Source: JAODBQ01 sp038213195 (GTDB lineage: Bacteria > Actinomycetota > Acidimicrobiia > Acidimicrobiales > Ilumatobacteraceae). Taken from it: a stretch of DNA of 7,117 nt. The DNA lies in the NCBI GenBank assembly GCA_038213195.1, contig JBBQTN010000260.1, positions 1 through 7,117 on the forward strand. The letters run 5' to 3'. Positions 6,327-7,117 of this stretch are shown piece after piece; the first letter of the stretch is position 1, and every line of letters begins with the position of its first letter. Position numbers and translations under genes: made by a program. The notes below the pieces were generated by a model that saw only the letters and a program-made list of their open reading frames with translations, made no database searches and was not told where the DNA came from.

Positions 6327-7117
6327 CGTGACCCGTTGCCGTGCGACCCGTTGGCGTGCGACCCGTTGGCGTGCGACCCGTTGGCGCGGCTGTCGGCGGC
6401 GGTGGTCTCGAGGTTGCCGGCGAGGTCGGCGAGGCTCCCCGCAGCCACCGCGATCTGCTGCGCCGTCGCCGACACCTGCCGACTCGCATCGGTCAACTGC
6501 TCCATCGTGTCGACCACCTGACTCGTCGCCGAACGCTGCTGCTGCGTCGTCAATCGCACCTGACCCGCCGCATCCGTCACACGCTCCAACAACAACAACC
6601 CCGCCTGCATCTGCTTCGCGCCCTTCTCCATCGCCATCACCGTCGCGTTCGTCTCCTCCCGCACCGCATCAACGATCAACGAGATATCCCCCGCAGAACC
6701 CTTCGACCGCTCCGCCAAACGACGCACCTCATCAGCCACCACCGCGAACCCACGACCATGCTCACCCGCCCGCGCCGCCTCGATCGCCGCGTTCAACGCC
6801 AACAAGTTCGTCTGATCAGCAATCTCATTGATCAACGTCAACAACCCACCAATGTCATGCACCCGCCCCGCCAACGCCAACGTCCGCTCCGACGACACCT
6901 GAATATCCGCCTCCGCCTGCTCGAGGTTGTCACGCGTCGCAGACGTCTGCGCCGCCACATCATCCACCGTGTCCGCAATCGCCGCCGACGCCCGCGCCAA
7001 CTCCTCCGTCGTCGCCGACGCCTGCGTCACCGCCGCCGACTGCTGCGTCGTCGTCGCCGCCAACTCCTCCGACGACGCCGACAACTCCGCCGCCGCCGAA
7101 TTCACCTCCACCCCCGC
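6323..7117 (-). CDS. Methyl-accepting chemotaxis protein, C-terminal signalling domain (5' partial)
   Basis: This is the cytoplasmic signalling half of a chemoreceptor, which controls CheA through CheW. The open frame enters at 7117 and gives 264 residues; the sensor region, any membrane segments and the HAMP domain lie outside the window, so the ligand is unknown. The GTG codons near 7111 are internal, not starts. The diagnostic hairpin tip is at 6830-6690, with IADQTNLLALNAAIEAARAG followed by GRGFAVVADEVRRLAERS. Glu/Gln-rich helices on both sides are plausible methylation regions for CheR and CheB. The tail ends in three ANGSH repeats plus GNGSR and lacks the aromatic NWETF-type pentapeptide that tethers CheR/CheB in enteric receptors. 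The stop overlaps the cheW start as ATGA. Leucine is almost always TTG down to about 6437, unlike every gene downstream. By context it is the WspA counterpart; the family call is certain, the Wsp role inferred. Confidence 0.97.
   Translation of the reverse strand, partial: AGVEVNSAAAELSASSEELAATTTQQSAAVTQASATTEELARASAAIADTVDDVAAQTSATRDNLEQAEADIQVSSERTLALAGRVHDIGGLLTLINEIADQTNLLALNAAIEAARAGEHGRGFAVVADEVRRLAERSKGSAGDISLIVDAVREETNATVMAMEKGAKQMQAGLLLLERVTDAAGQVRLTTQQQRSATSQVVDTMEQLTDASRQVSATAQQIAVAAGSLADLAGNLETTAADSRANGSHANGSHANGSHGNGSR
6326..6385 (-). repeat. 15-bp tandem repeat encoding ANGSH at the receptor C-terminus
   Basis: On the plus strand three identical units, gtgcgacccgttggc, occupy 6341-6355, 6356-6370 and 6371-6385. 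A fourth, degenerate unit at 6326-6340 encodes GNGSR and runs into the stop. The period is a multiple of three, so copy-number change would lengthen or shorten the receptor tail without a frameshift. The peptide is Gly/Ser/Asn-rich and probably a disordered tail. Confidence 0.93.

Noticed and set aside
6326..6385. Possible CRISPR-like or regulatory repeat array
   Set aside because: Units are 15 bp and contiguous without spacers, and they are in frame with the receptor, so they are coding tandem repeats.
5893..6489. N-terminal extension of CheA by 199 codons
   Set aside because: The stretch overlaps all of cheW and the receptor tail in another frame and reads as Arg/Pro/Thr repeats. The HPt domain begins just after the ATG at 5892, which also gives the TGATG overlap.
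5407..6831. Plus-strand open frame of 474 codons opposite cheA, cheW and the receptor
   Set aside because: It crosses three well-supported minus-strand genes and turns into Pro/Thr/Ser low-complexity sequence; it is a composition artefact.

Overview
The window is one uninterrupted, GC-rich gene cluster (roughly 70% G+C by eye). All genes lie on the minus strand, so transcription runs from position 7117 down to 1. It holds seven genes, truncated at both ends: methyl-accepting chemotaxis protein (5' end missing), CheW, hybrid CheA with a C-terminal receiver, CheB, CheR with a C-terminal TPR-like extension, a second short CheW, and a receiver-GGDEF diguanylate cyclase (only its last residues missing). 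There is no intergenic space. Each stop overlaps the next start by one or four bases (ATGA, TGATG, GTGA, ATGA, ATGA, GTGA), so the cluster is almost certainly one translationally coupled operon. No promoter, terminator, RNA gene or mobile element is visible. The promoter should lie upstream of 7117 and the terminator beyond position 1.

The gene set is the same seven-component set as the Pseudomonas Wsp surface-sensing system: MCP WspA, CheW-like WspB and WspD, CheR-TPR WspC, hybrid CheA-REC WspE, CheB WspF and REC-GGDEF WspR. Here the order is permuted to MCP-CheW-CheA/REC-CheB-CheR/TPR-CheW-REC/GGDEF. The predicted circuit is as follows. The receptor, coupled through the CheW proteins, controls the CheA kinase. 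CheA phosphorylates its own receiver, the CheB receiver and the receiver of the diguanylate cyclase. CheR and CheB set receptor methylation. The output is cyclic di-GMP, not flagellar switching, and no stand-alone CheY is present in the window.

The organism cannot be fixed from this sequence. High G+C, GTG starts, Arg-rich and Lys-poor proteins and Ala/Pro/Thr-rich linkers would suit an actinobacterium, but a high-GC proteobacterium is not excluded.

Three low-complexity repeats sit in linkers or tails: ANGSH repeats at the MCP C-terminus, a Thr/Ala tract in CheB, and a 24-bp duplication in CheR. The MCP signalling domain also has a codon usage (almost all Leu as TTG) that switches abruptly near 6437 to the CTC/CTG and GCC/GTC usage of the rest of the operon, which suggests a mosaic gene.
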